From contig JAAEUE010000012.1 in assembly GCA_024227565.1 (NCBI GenBank), forward strand, positions 1-37,409: a DNA stretch of 37,409 bases, given 5' to 3'. Below are positions 30,437 through 37,409 of the stretch, one piece after another. Below the pieces are notes generated by a model. The model ran no database searches. It saw only the letters and a list, made by a program, of their open reading frames with translations, and was not told where the DNA came from. Positions within the stretch are counted from its first letter, which is position 1; every line of letters starts with the position of its first letter. The DNA comes from Alphaproteobacteria bacterium (lineage in GTDB: Bacteria; Pseudomonadota; Alphaproteobacteria; Rhizobiales; CAJQND01). A program made the position numbers and the translations under genes.

Positions 30437-30875
30437 CAGTGCGTGAGCCACCAAACAGTTGATTCCAGTGGCTTGGCGGGACTGCAGTTCGATCTGGGCG
30501 GGTGACGGCTCTGGGGCAATTCGGGACATGGTCAAAGTCTTATGTGACGCTGCTGAACTCGACAGAACGGAGTTCAGCACTGCTGATGAAAATTTCTCTC
30601 GATGCTTATCGTTACCCTTGAACATGGGCGAACTGGTTGGCCAGAAACCACAAAAATAGGGCTGGTTGTTGCAAGCGCATGGCATAGTGACCTGCATCAC
30701 AGACTCTTCCATCTGCAACATCTAAGGTTTCTCACATAAGCTGGTTTGCTTTGCAGTTGCTGCACAAGCCGGGCCAAATTGGCATTATCGGGCGATTTGC
30801 ACAGAAATATCTCTGCGACCGGCAACGTCTTGTCCTCGTTGAAGGGCGAACAGTCGAACAATAGGGTGAAAGCCT
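30437..30875. other. Gap upstream of the ATPase-TIR operon
   Basis: No gene is supported. A small plus frame (to 30659) and a minus frame (30419-30721) lack ribosome binding sites and family likeness. A perfect 9-bp hairpin lies at 30552-30578: arms GCTGAACTC and GAGTTCAGC, 9-nt loop. The promoter of the ATPase gene must lie in this stretch or beyond. Confidence 0.45.
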
Positions 30876-32447
30876 ATGGGCACGAACATGAACAGAGATT
30901 TTGGTCACGAAGACGCCGCTTTGGCGGCCGAGTCGACGCTTGCCTCCATTGTTGTCAATCGAGGCATAAACACGTTTCTGTCGACAAACAACAAGCGTTA
31001 TCTAGTTGGTCCGAAAGGAAGCGGAAAGTCGTTATTGTTGCTCAAAAAGGCCATCGATCAGAGGGCCGAGGGCGACGCTATTTGCATCCCCTCGGACACC
31101 AGCAGTCCTGTAGACCGTTTGACCAGTGCGCAGCATGTTGGCAAACAGTTCCATCGCTCGGTAAGCGACGACGCCGAGGTCAACCTGGCATGGGCGTCGG
31201 TTTGGAAACACAGCATCTACCGCTCGGTTTTTCATCATATCTACAATGATATCCTCAAGCGGATCGACGGCCATTCCAGCGAGAACACAGAAGGTTACAT
31301 GCGCGAGTACGAGAAGACGCAAATCGCGCTCTCTCAATCGTTGGCTGAGAAGTATTTGAAGATATCACTCGGCCCTGCGAAGGGGCCGTATTATTACTTC
31401 GTTGAAATCTGCAATAAGCTTGACGCGGGCCGCCATCAATATCTTTCCAAGGTGCGCGAGGAAGTTCAAGAGCTTGAGGAGTTGTTGCAGTTGGCACGAC
31501 CGTCCATTTTCGTGTTTCTGGACAATCTGGACGACTATTACGAGAAACAGCCTGAGCTTTGGTTCAACAGCATGTATGGTCAATTTCGCGCCGTGCGTGA
31601 AATTGGTCTGGCGCACCGCCATATTCATGTTTTTACGACCATTCGCCAGGATGTATATCAGCAGTTCGCCGATGAAATGCGCTTACAATATTATGACTAT
31701 GTTTCGTTCCTGCGATACTCGTCGGAGGAACTTGCCCAGATCTTCGAGGCCCGTGTGAAGGATCTGGATGACGATCTGCTTGCCGAACCCAAACAGAGGT
31801 CGAAAAACCCGTGGAAGGCATTTTTTGGCGCCGCAGAGATGATTGAAAACCGGGTCATAGGCGTGAAGGAGCACGTGCGCGACTATACCGCCCGCCACAC
31901 TCTGCACCGGCCTCGCGATTTGGTTCACATGGGCACCGTCCTGCTCGACCAGCGGTGCCCGGACGGTTTCACGGACGAAGTGGTGAAAACCTCCGTCAAG
32001 AATGCCAGCATCGATGTGGCCAAGCAGTATTTGGCTGAAATCAGACCGCTTTTGGACCCGCGATTTGATGTCAGTCATTTTATCAAGAAACACGTCACCT
32101 CGAATGTCCTCGATCTGATTGATATTGAGCGGATCACGGCGGCGTATGTGGACGAGTTCGATGATCCAAAGATCAAAGAGGAACCATCGGATTTGACCCG
32201 GCCTTTCGAAACGCTCATCGATATTGGGCTGATCGGCTATGCAGAACAGCGGTCCAATTCCGATGAATATTGCCAACACTTCAATCCCCCCGGACAAGGG
32301 TTGGTTGAGCCGGAGGGGCGGTTCTTGCCGGATTCTTGCATGTTTTTTCTGCATCCCATCTTGACGAATTTCCTCAAGCCGGGTTCGATCTGCACCGACT
32401 ACCTGGTCGGCAAGGGACAACCCATCCCAGAAGGCGGAAGCCTGTAA
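30876..32447 (+). CDS. P-loop ATPase, Sll1717-like, first gene of a putative defence pair
   Basis: The 523-residue product has Walker A GPKGSGKS at 45-52 and Walker B IFVFLDNLDD at 211-220, in the range of KAP/STAND-type NTPases. Residues 1-44 contain a FGHEDAALAAES start typical of Sll1717-family ATPases. A FTTIRQDVYQQF segment after Walker B fits a sensor-1 and arginine region. The C-terminal 250 residues are helical, with a HRPRDLVHMG turn resembling the GxP-type winged helix of such ATPases. It could sense a phage component and activate the TIR effector encoded 2 nt downstream. The family is rather sure, the role is inferred. The ATG at 30888 is an alternative start. Confidence 0.85.
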   Translation: MGTNMNRDFGHEDAALAAESTLASIVVNRGINTFLSTNNKRYLVGPKGSGKSLLLLKKAIDQRAEGDAICIPSDTSSPVDRLTSAQHVGKQFHRSVSDDAEVNLAWASVWKHSIYRSVFHHIYNDILKRIDGHSSENTEGYMREYEKTQIALSQSLAEKYLKISLGPAKGPYYYFVEICNKLDAGRHQYLSKVREEVQELEELLQLARPSIFVFLDNLDDYYEKQPELWFNSMYGQFRAVREIGLAHRHIHVFTTIRQDVYQQFADEMRLQYYDYVSFLRYSSEELAQIFEARVKDLDDDLLAEPKQRSKNPWKAFFGAAEMIENRVIGVKEHVRDYTARHTLHRPRDLVHMGTVLLDQRCPDGFTDEVVKTSVKNASIDVAKQYLAEIRPLLDPRFDVSHFIKKHVTSNVLDLIDIERITAAYVDEFDDPKIKEEPSDLTRPFETLIDIGLIGYAEQRSNSDEYCQHFNPPGQGLVEPEGRFLPDSCMFFLHPILTNFLKPGSICTDYLVGKGQPIPEGGSL

Positions 32448-32449
32448 CC

Positions 32450-34189
32450 ATGTCCCCCCGCAAACAAATCCAGGATCTCATCAAACAGGGACGCGCCATC
32501 TTGCGGACTCCCAGGCCCGCCGAACGTCAAAGAAAATGGCGCCATTGGGCCGAAAGAGTCGGTCCCGCTGTTCAGGAGATCTCCGAAGGCCACCGGCGCC
32601 GCCTGGAGCTGGAATTTGAAGACCTGGTGAACGACATCAAGGTTCTTGTTGAACTTGAAGACACTCTGCTTCACCCGGTTGCCGAAGCGCACAAGCCGCC
32701 TGTGTCGCCCCTGGCAACACCGTCTCAAGACAACGCCGCAACCGCTCCGCCGGAGACGCCCCAACACGGCGAACAGGTCAAGGTATTCCTGAGTTATCTC
32801 ACCGAAGACGTCAAAATCGCCGAGGTTCTCAAGCGCGAGCTACATGCGCTCAGTGAACGAATCGTGGTCTTCGCCGCTTTCGATGCGCTCAGGGCCGGCG
32901 ATGATTGGAAGCGCCAGCTTGGTGAGGAAATCGAAGACGCAGACTGGTTCGCGCTGATCTACACGGATCCGCGCAAGAACTGGGATTGGCCAATTCATGA
33001 AGCCACCACGTTCGAAGCGTCGAAAAATAGGACGGATGAGCACGATCGCCGTTTGTGCTGTCTGCATGATACCGAGGACCGGCCCTCTCCGCTCAGCCAA
33101 TATCAAAGCCATAAAGTGGATCTGTTCGTTGCCGATCTTGTGGATGATGAGGATGCGACGAGACTGAAGAAAACCGAATTTTATAAAAATTCCAGGCTGT
33201 ATAGTTTTCTCACCGAACTGTGCCAGTGGCCTGCAGCCAATCCGATCAAGACCGACCTTGCGCGCAGCCAGGATCAGCTGCTGGCCGCTTGCGATAATGT
33301 GGCCGAAGCCTTCAACAACAACCGATCGGACGCGATCCGCGATGAAAACTATTATCCGCCGCGGATGGAGTTGGTTGTCCGTCCGATCTGCGATGATGCC
33401 ACCTCCGCAGAGGTGGTCAGGGACGGCAAGGTAAAGTTCGGTCCCATTGCTGAGCGGCTTTTTGGAATCCGGCGCCCGGAAAACATGGAAATAAGGTGGC
33501 ATGAGTTCAAGAACACCTTTACCCGGCTGAACGAGGGCATCCTGCCGCCCTGGTTTCTGCAGCTGGAGGAGGCCATAATTGACGCACTGAACGGCATCGA
33601 ACCTAGACCCATTCGGTTCTTGATGTATTCGGAATTCACCAACAATTTTTACCGCCCCATCGTCACGCGCCAGAAATATTATCTCAGCGGCCGGCGCAAA
33701 ATTCACATCATTTTCTCGGTGCAAAGCACACTGGATTTCCTCGCTCACGAAGAGCACGGGATCATTTTGGCCACATTGATATTCGGCTCGCGCTTCCGCT
33801 TTGAAATTCTGGAGCCCTTTATCAAGAAGTTGGACAAGATGGCCGAAGAGGTTGAATTGATCGACATGGTTCTGGATGTGAAGACGCAATTGGAAATCAT
33901 CGAAAGCGATGCTGCCCAACATGGGTTGACCGACCCCAAGGCTGTGGCGCGGGTCTTTCGCGGGCGCGCCAAGTCGGCGATCGAGAGCCTGTTTGACGAA
34001 TGGCAAACCATTCGCCACGAGATCTTCGAGATCACCAACAAGAGCAACGAGGTTGATTTCGATCCGGCAGAAGCGCGCAAAGTCCTGCTCAAGATTTTCA
34101 AGCAATCGCTGATCCCCCTGAACAACAAGTTCATGGATCTTGCCTCGACCCGGTATCGCGGCCTGGTGGAAGCGCGTTTTTTGAAATAG
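32450..34189 (+). CDS. TIR domain protein with long C-terminal domain, putative effector
   Basis: From the ATG at 32450 the product has 579 residues; the frame is open upstream, but that part lies inside the ATPase gene. Residues 1-105 are helical and charged, ending in a Pro-rich linker. Residues 110-205 form a TIR domain: VKVFLSYLTED, a FAAFDALRAGDDW box, ADWFALIYTDP strand and WPIHEATTFEASK, with Glu184 at the catalytic-glutamate position. Residues 260-579 have no domain that I recognise; they are alpha/beta then helical, with an RFRFEILEPFIKKLDKM region. Upstream AAGGCGGAAG serves as ribosome binding site. The TIR may cleave NAD on activation by the ATPase. Confidence 0.82.
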   Translation: MSPRKQIQDLIKQGRAILRTPRPAERQRKWRHWAERVGPAVQEISEGHRRRLELEFEDLVNDIKVLVELEDTLLHPVAEAHKPPVSPLATPSQDNAATAPPETPQHGEQVKVFLSYLTEDVKIAEVLKRELHALSERIVVFAAFDALRAGDDWKRQLGEEIEDADWFALIYTDPRKNWDWPIHEATTFEASKNRTDEHDRRLCCLHDTEDRPSPLSQYQSHKVDLFVADLVDDEDATRLKKTEFYKNSRLYSFLTELCQWPAANPIKTDLARSQDQLLAACDNVAEAFNNNRSDAIRDENYYPPRMELVVRPICDDATSAEVVRDGKVKFGPIAERLFGIRRPENMEIRWHEFKNTFTRLNEGILPPWFLQLEEAIIDALNGIEPRPIRFLMYSEFTNNFYRPIVTRQKYYLSGRRKIHIIFSVQSTLDFLAHEEHGIILATLIFGSRFRFEILEPFIKKLDKMAEEVELIDMVLDVKTQLEIIESDAAQHGLTDPKAVARVFRGRAKSAIESLFDEWQTIRHEIFEITNKSNEVDFDPAEARKVLLKIFKQSLIPLNNKFMDLASTRYRGLVEARFLK

Positions 34190-34215
34190 GTGGCCAGGGC
34201 ATCCGCCCCCAACTC

Positions 34216-34246
34216 ACCCCACACCCTCACCCCACACCCTCACCCC
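34216..34246. repeat. Short tandem repeat
   Basis: A 13-nt unit, ACCCCACACCCTC, is present twice in tandem (34216-34228, 34229-34241), followed by a partial third copy. It lies between the TIR gene and the convergent DMT gene and touches the codons for the acidic C-terminus of the latter. Confidence 0.8.
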
Positions 34247-35157
34247 TCAGTCTCCTCCACCCGCTCCCAGCACGCCAGCAGCAGCGACACGCACAGCACC
34301 CCCACCGCAACCCACACCATCACCCCGTGGCTCTCGCCGAAGAGCACCATGCCCCAGCAGATGCCGGCAAACAGCGAGAAGAAGCCGCCAAAAGTGACGA
34401 ACACGCCGCCGGTGCGCTGGATCAGGTAGAAATAGAGCAGGCTCTCCACAACGCCGGCCGCCACGAACAGGCCAATCGCCAACTCGGCCGCGCCCCATTG
34501 CGGCCAGGGCAGGGGCGCGCCCGCCACCAGGAAGATGGGCACCACCAACGCCAGGGCCATCACCGTTTCCCCGGTGACCGCCTGCAAGGGCGTCATGCCC
34601 GAGGGCCAGAAGCGGGCGATGTAGATGGATTCAACGCCGTAACACAGCGGCATCACCAGAGCGACCAAGAGCCAGTGCAGCTTGCCGAAGTCCGGCAATT
34701 CCAATTCTGGCCAAAGCACAAGACAAACCGCGCCGGCGCCCAGGCAAACCGCGACGATGCGCCGGGGCGAGACAACCTCCGTGCGCAGGGAAAGCGCAAG
34801 CGCCACCGTGGCCACCGGGGTGAGCGAAGCCATCATCGTGAGGATGCCCGCCGGCAAATGAGAGGCCGCATAAAGCGCTGCCCACAATGGGGCAAGATAG
34901 CCCAGCGTGCTGGTGACCAGCAGAAAGCCAATCCGCTCAGCCGTGAGGCGGAAGAGATGCCGGCGCACCACCAGCACCGACAGGAACACCACCGAGAGAA
35001 GCGCCATGGCGAGAACCAGAACCGCCAACTCCGAATAGCCGCCGCCGGCCGCCAGCTTCAGCATGGCGAACTGCAAGCCCCAGCAGGTGCCCATGATCAA
35101 CAGGAAACCCGAGGCCGGGCCCCGGCCCAACTTTGCTGCAGGCGCCCCCTCGCTCAT
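34240..35157 (-). CDS. EamA/DMT-family permease
   Basis: The 305-residue product has ten helices in two EamA repeats. Repeat one contains LAPLWAALYAASHLPAGILTMMASLTPVATVALALSLRTEVVSPRR in pattern, repeat two TGGVFVTFGGFFSLFAGICWGMVLFGES. The ATG overlaps the stop of the LysR gene (ATGA), so both are one transcript. It converges on the TIR gene. Substrate unknown; LysR-linked DMT proteins are often amino acid or metabolite exporters. Confidence 0.92.
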   Translation of the reverse strand: MSEGAPAAKLGRGPASGFLLIMGTCWGLQFAMLKLAAGGGYSELAVLVLAMALLSVVFLSVLVVRRHLFRLTAERIGFLLVTSTLGYLAPLWAALYAASHLPAGILTMMASLTPVATVALALSLRTEVVSPRRIVAVCLGAGAVCLVLWPELELPDFGKLHWLLVALVMPLCYGVESIYIARFWPSGMTPLQAVTGETVMALALVVPIFLVAGAPLPWPQWGAAELAIGLFVAAGVVESLLYFYLIQRTGGVFVTFGGFFSLFAGICWGMVLFGESHGVMVWVAVGVLCVSLLLACWERVEETEG

Positions 35158-36047
35158 GGGCCCGCCGGTGCCACGTAGGCGGCAAATCCGCGCCGGATGG
35201 CATCGGCCATGGCCAGCATGGCAGGGCTGGCCGCACCCTTTTTGGAGATGAGCATGAGGTTTGAGGCGGGAAGCGGCGGCAGGCCGTCGGCCGGGCCCAG
35301 AATGCGCAATCCCGGCTCAACCGTGCTGCGCGCCAGAATGCCCACGGCCAGGCCCGCCTTTAGCGCCGCCTTGACCCCGGCAACGCTTTCGCTGGAATAG
35401 GCCGCGCGGTAGGCGATGTTCGCCGCCTCCAAGGCGCCCAGCGCAGCATCGCGCCACCAGCACGAGCGGTCGAACAGGGCAACCGGCAGGGGCGCGCTGT
35501 CAGGCAGGGCGAGCGTGGGGCTGCCCGCCCACACGGTCTGTTCGGTGCGCAGCACTTCGCCGTTCGCCTCGCTTTGCGGGCCGGCATAAACGGCGATGTC
35601 GAGCTTGCCGCGTTTCACTGCGTCCTCAAACCCCACGCTGAAGCCGCAGGTGATGGTGACGTCGATGGCAGGATGGCGGTTGGCAAAGTCGGCCAGGATC
35701 GTGGCGAGCAACTCAGAACCATAATCGTCCGGGATGCCCACCGTGACATGACCGGTAATGGGATCGTCCGCCATGTCGGCTGCAGCCTCATCGAGCATGG
35801 CAATGATGCGGCGGGCGGGCACCAGAAGGCGCTCACCGGCGGGCGTCAGAACCATGCCTCTTGCCTGACGCACGAACAAGGGCGTGCCTACTTCTGCTTC
35901 CAGCCGCTTGATCTGCACGCTTATGGCCGATTGGGTGCGGAACAGGTCTTCCGCTGCCCGGGTGATGTTGCCATGGGCCGCAACCGTGATGAAGGAGCGC
36001 AACACATCGCTTTCAAGCTTGGGCAGGGAACGTTCGATTTTGTTCAT
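35154..36047 (-). CDS. LysR-family transcriptional regulator
   Basis: I choose the ATG at 36047 (297 residues) over one three codons upstream. The N-terminal winged helix reads LRSFITVAAHGNITRAAEDLFRTQSAISVQIKRLE in outline, with LFVRQARGMVLTPAGERLL following, as in all LysR proteins. The remainder is the periplasmic-binding-like effector domain (HVTVGIPDDYGSELL, VKRGKLDIAVYAG). It probably controls the co-transcribed DMT permease and the divergent COG0701-type permease, 57 nt away. Confidence 0.95.
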   Translation of the reverse strand: MNKIERSLPKLESDVLRSFITVAAHGNITRAAEDLFRTQSAISVQIKRLEAEVGTPLFVRQARGMVLTPAGERLLVPARRIIAMLDEAAADMADDPITGHVTVGIPDDYGSELLATILADFANRHPAIDVTITCGFSVGFEDAVKRGKLDIAVYAGPQSEANGEVLRTEQTVWAGSPTLALPDSAPLPVALFDRSCWWRDAALGALEAANIAYRAAYSSESVAGVKAALKAGLAVGILARSTVEPGLRILGPADGLPPLPASNLMLISKKGAASPAMLAMADAIRRGFAAYVAPAGP

Positions 36048-36104
36048 GGTAATCATAATATATATTCGTTTGATTTATGCCAGGCCCAACTTCAAATTGA
36101 TGCC
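36048..36104. promoter_or_regulatory. Compact divergent promoter region
   Basis: This 57-nt AT-rich spacer between the LysR and permease starts includes ATAATATATATTCG and an ATCA...TGAT inverted pair, fitting back-to-back promoters with a LysR site. No exact T-N11-A palindrome is certain. Confidence 0.35.
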
Positions 36105-37151
36105 ATGAGCATTCTGACCACAGACGATTTTGAATCTGCCGGGCCCACTCTCAAGACACGCGCCAAGGCCGCCGTGCCCTGGCTGGTGGCCGTTTTGGGT
36201 GTGGGATATTCGTTTGCGCGGCCGGACACGGCCTTGGCTGCAGCCACTTTCGCGGCGCGCAATCTTGCCTATGTGGCGCCAATGATCATCGTCGGCATTG
36301 TGTTGACCGCCGGGATCACGGCGAGCGGCTCCATGGCGCTGATCAGTGCTGCGTTTACGGGCCGCGAGGTGCGCATGATGACGGTTGCCTCGCTCATTGG
36401 CGCCCTCACGCCGGTGTGCGGCATGACCGTGTTGCCGCTGGTGGCCGGGTTGCTGGCCGGCGGGGTTCCGCTGGCACCCATTATGGCGTTCTGGCTCTCC
36501 TCACCGGTCACGGACCCTGGCATGCTGGCGATCACTGCCGGCACGTTGGGGGTGACGTTCGCCATCGGCAAAACGGCGGCTGCATTTGGGGCGGGCCTGT
36601 TCGGCGGCCTGAGCGTGCTCGTATTGACCCGGCGCGGAGGGTTGAAAAATCCCGCTCGGGCCGGGGTGGCTCAAAAGCTTTCCGCAACGGCTTGCGAGGC
36701 TTGCGTGTCGGAGAGCTTGTGCTGGACATTCTGGCGTGAGCCCGAACGCCGGGTCGCGTTTGCGAAAACCGCGCTCACCTCGGCGCGGCTGATGGTGATC
36801 TGGCTCTCCGGCGCTTTTGTTGCCGAGTACTTCCTGCAAGACCTTTTGTCTGCCGACGTGCTCAGTGCTTACCTGGGGGACGGCAACGCATTTGCTGTTC
36901 CGCTGGCCGCGCTGGTTGGCGCGCCGATCTATCTGGACGGCTATGCGGCCTTGCCCCTCGTGCGCGCCCTGATGGACGGCGGCATGGGCTCAGGACCCGC
37001 AATGGCATTCCTCATTGCAGGCGGCATCATCAGCGCCTGGGCGGCGCTCCCGGTGCTTGCTCTGGTGCGCACGCCGGTGTTCTTGGTCTATGTGGTGCTG
37101 GCTGTGATCAGCGCCATGCTGGCCGGGTGGAGTTTCGCGCTGGTGGCATGA
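36105..37151 (+). CDS. COG0701-type permease (UPF0718/DUF318-like)
   Basis: From the ATG at 36105 the product has 348 residues; the frame is open into the LysR gene upstream but the membrane protein starts here. About eight helices are arranged in two halves. The first carries TPVCGMTVLPLVAGLLAGGVPLAPIMAFWLSSPVTDP in outline, the conserved region of predicted permeases that include ArsP, with Cys105. The second carries LVGAPIYLDGYAALPLVRALMDGGMGSGPAMAFL in outline. The central loop has Cys197, Cys200 and Cys206 (ACEACVSESLC), a possible metal-binding site. Such permeases export organoarsenicals or other thiophilic compounds; the substrate here is unproven. Confidence 0.8.
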   Translation: MSILTTDDFESAGPTLKTRAKAAVPWLVAVLGVGYSFARPDTALAAATFAARNLAYVAPMIIVGIVLTAGITASGSMALISAAFTGREVRMMTVASLIGALTPVCGMTVLPLVAGLLAGGVPLAPIMAFWLSSPVTDPGMLAITAGTLGVTFAIGKTAAAFGAGLFGGLSVLVLTRRGGLKNPARAGVAQKLSATACEACVSESLCWTFWREPERRVAFAKTALTSARLMVIWLSGAFVAEYFLQDLLSADVLSAYLGDGNAFAVPLAALVGAPIYLDGYAALPLVRALMDGGMGSGPAMAFLIAGGIISAWAALPVLALVRTPVFLVYVVLAVISAMLAGWSFALVA

Positions 37152-37255
37152 GGCGCTCTATGTAAAGCCCCGGTTACCTCGGATTTTTTGCCGAAATCTT
37201 GAATCCGTCCAAAGATTAACTACATCAAGATCACACGAGCAATTGGGAGGACTTG

Positions 37256-37409
37256 ATGAAAAGTTCCGGAAGACGCTGGACCCCGCTGGCTGTTGCCGCG
37301 CTGGTTTTGGGTTTCATAGTATGGTGGCCGTTGGGCCTGGCTGTTCTGGCCTACATTTTGTGGGGTGGTGATGTGGACACCACCGTAAAGCACACAGTTG
37401 ACCGGTTTC
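37256..37409 (+). CDS. DUF2852 family membrane protein (5' part)
   Basis: The frame starts at the ATG at 37256, with GGGAGG directly upstream, and runs out of the window after 51 codons. The WTPLAVAALVLGFIVWWPLGLAVLAYILWG stretch, in outline, is the hallmark membrane segment of alphaproteobacterial DUF2852 proteins. Function unknown. Confidence 0.85.
   Translation, partial: MKSSGRRWTPLAVAALVLGFIVWWPLGLAVLAYILWGGDVDTTVKHTVDRF

Noticed and set aside
30419..30721. Minus-strand 100-codon frame before the ATPase gene
   Set aside because: There is no start signal, it overlaps the dispersed repeat and it shows no protein-like pattern.
32840..34105. Minus-strand open frame of 421 codons
   Set aside because: It is antisense to the TIR protein gene and has no domain likeness.
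34216..34246. CRISPR-like tandem repeat
   Set aside because: The 13-nt units are directly adjacent with no spacers, and no cas genes are present.

Overview
The window reads as a chromosomal segment of a free-living, probably marine-type alphaproteobacterium. The basis is GC-rich codon use, a DUF2852 gene at the right edge, glutathione-dependent formaldehyde oxidation, several DMT-family permeases, a TRAP solute-binding protein and a tRNA-Thr(GGT) of alphaproteobacterial type. This is inference from gene content; no rRNA or other strict marker is present.

Left part (1-6105) looks like a genomic island. It is gene-sparse and carries a TIGR02391-family protein, a PIN-like protein, a TIR domain protein with a membrane tail, an unusual tRNA-Gly-like gene, three small membrane or exported proteins of unknown role, a stand-alone DpnI-type nuclease domain and a decayed monooxygenase fragment. 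It ends at the 3' end of an intact tRNA-Thr (6106-6180). A 35-nt copy of the 5' half of that tRNA lies just beyond, at 6287-6321.

6547-11662 holds a Sel1-repeat protein, arsC, and the two enzymes of glutathione-dependent formaldehyde oxidation (frmA and fghA). These two are separated by a DMT permease and an XRE regulator. A short ATTGCG-type motif recurs at the three control regions of this block.

11839-19181 is the most unusual metabolic block. A tightly packed five-gene minus-strand operon encodes a biotin-dependent carboxyltransferase, a 71-residue biotin carrier, a histidine/phenylalanine ammonia-lyase relative lacking the glycine of its MIO triad, a 2-keto-4-pentenoate hydratase-like enzyme and a DMT permease. 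It is flanked by a convergent D-2-hydroxyacid dehydrogenase and by a divergent Tat-exported TRAP solute-binding protein. A 9-bp inverted repeat sits in the divergent promoter region. I cannot match this set to a described pathway.

20294-26678 is housekeeping: cystathionine beta-synthase, a GSCFA/TPR protein and cystathionine gamma-synthase/lyase, then folA and thyA, then a TetR regulator. 26845-30304 is a TetR-flanked operon of a small membrane protein, a type III polyketide synthase, an isoprenylcysteine methyltransferase-like enzyme and an MFS exporter, which looks like a made-methylated-exported lipid product. A dispersed repeat occurs in inverted orientation at about 20.0 kb and 30.3 kb, flanking this 10-kb segment.

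30876-34189 is a two-gene putative defence operon: a P-loop ATPase (Sll1717-like) followed 2 nt later by a 579-residue protein with a central TIR domain. The right end has a LysR-DMT pair, a divergent COG0701-type permease and the start of a DUF2852 gene.
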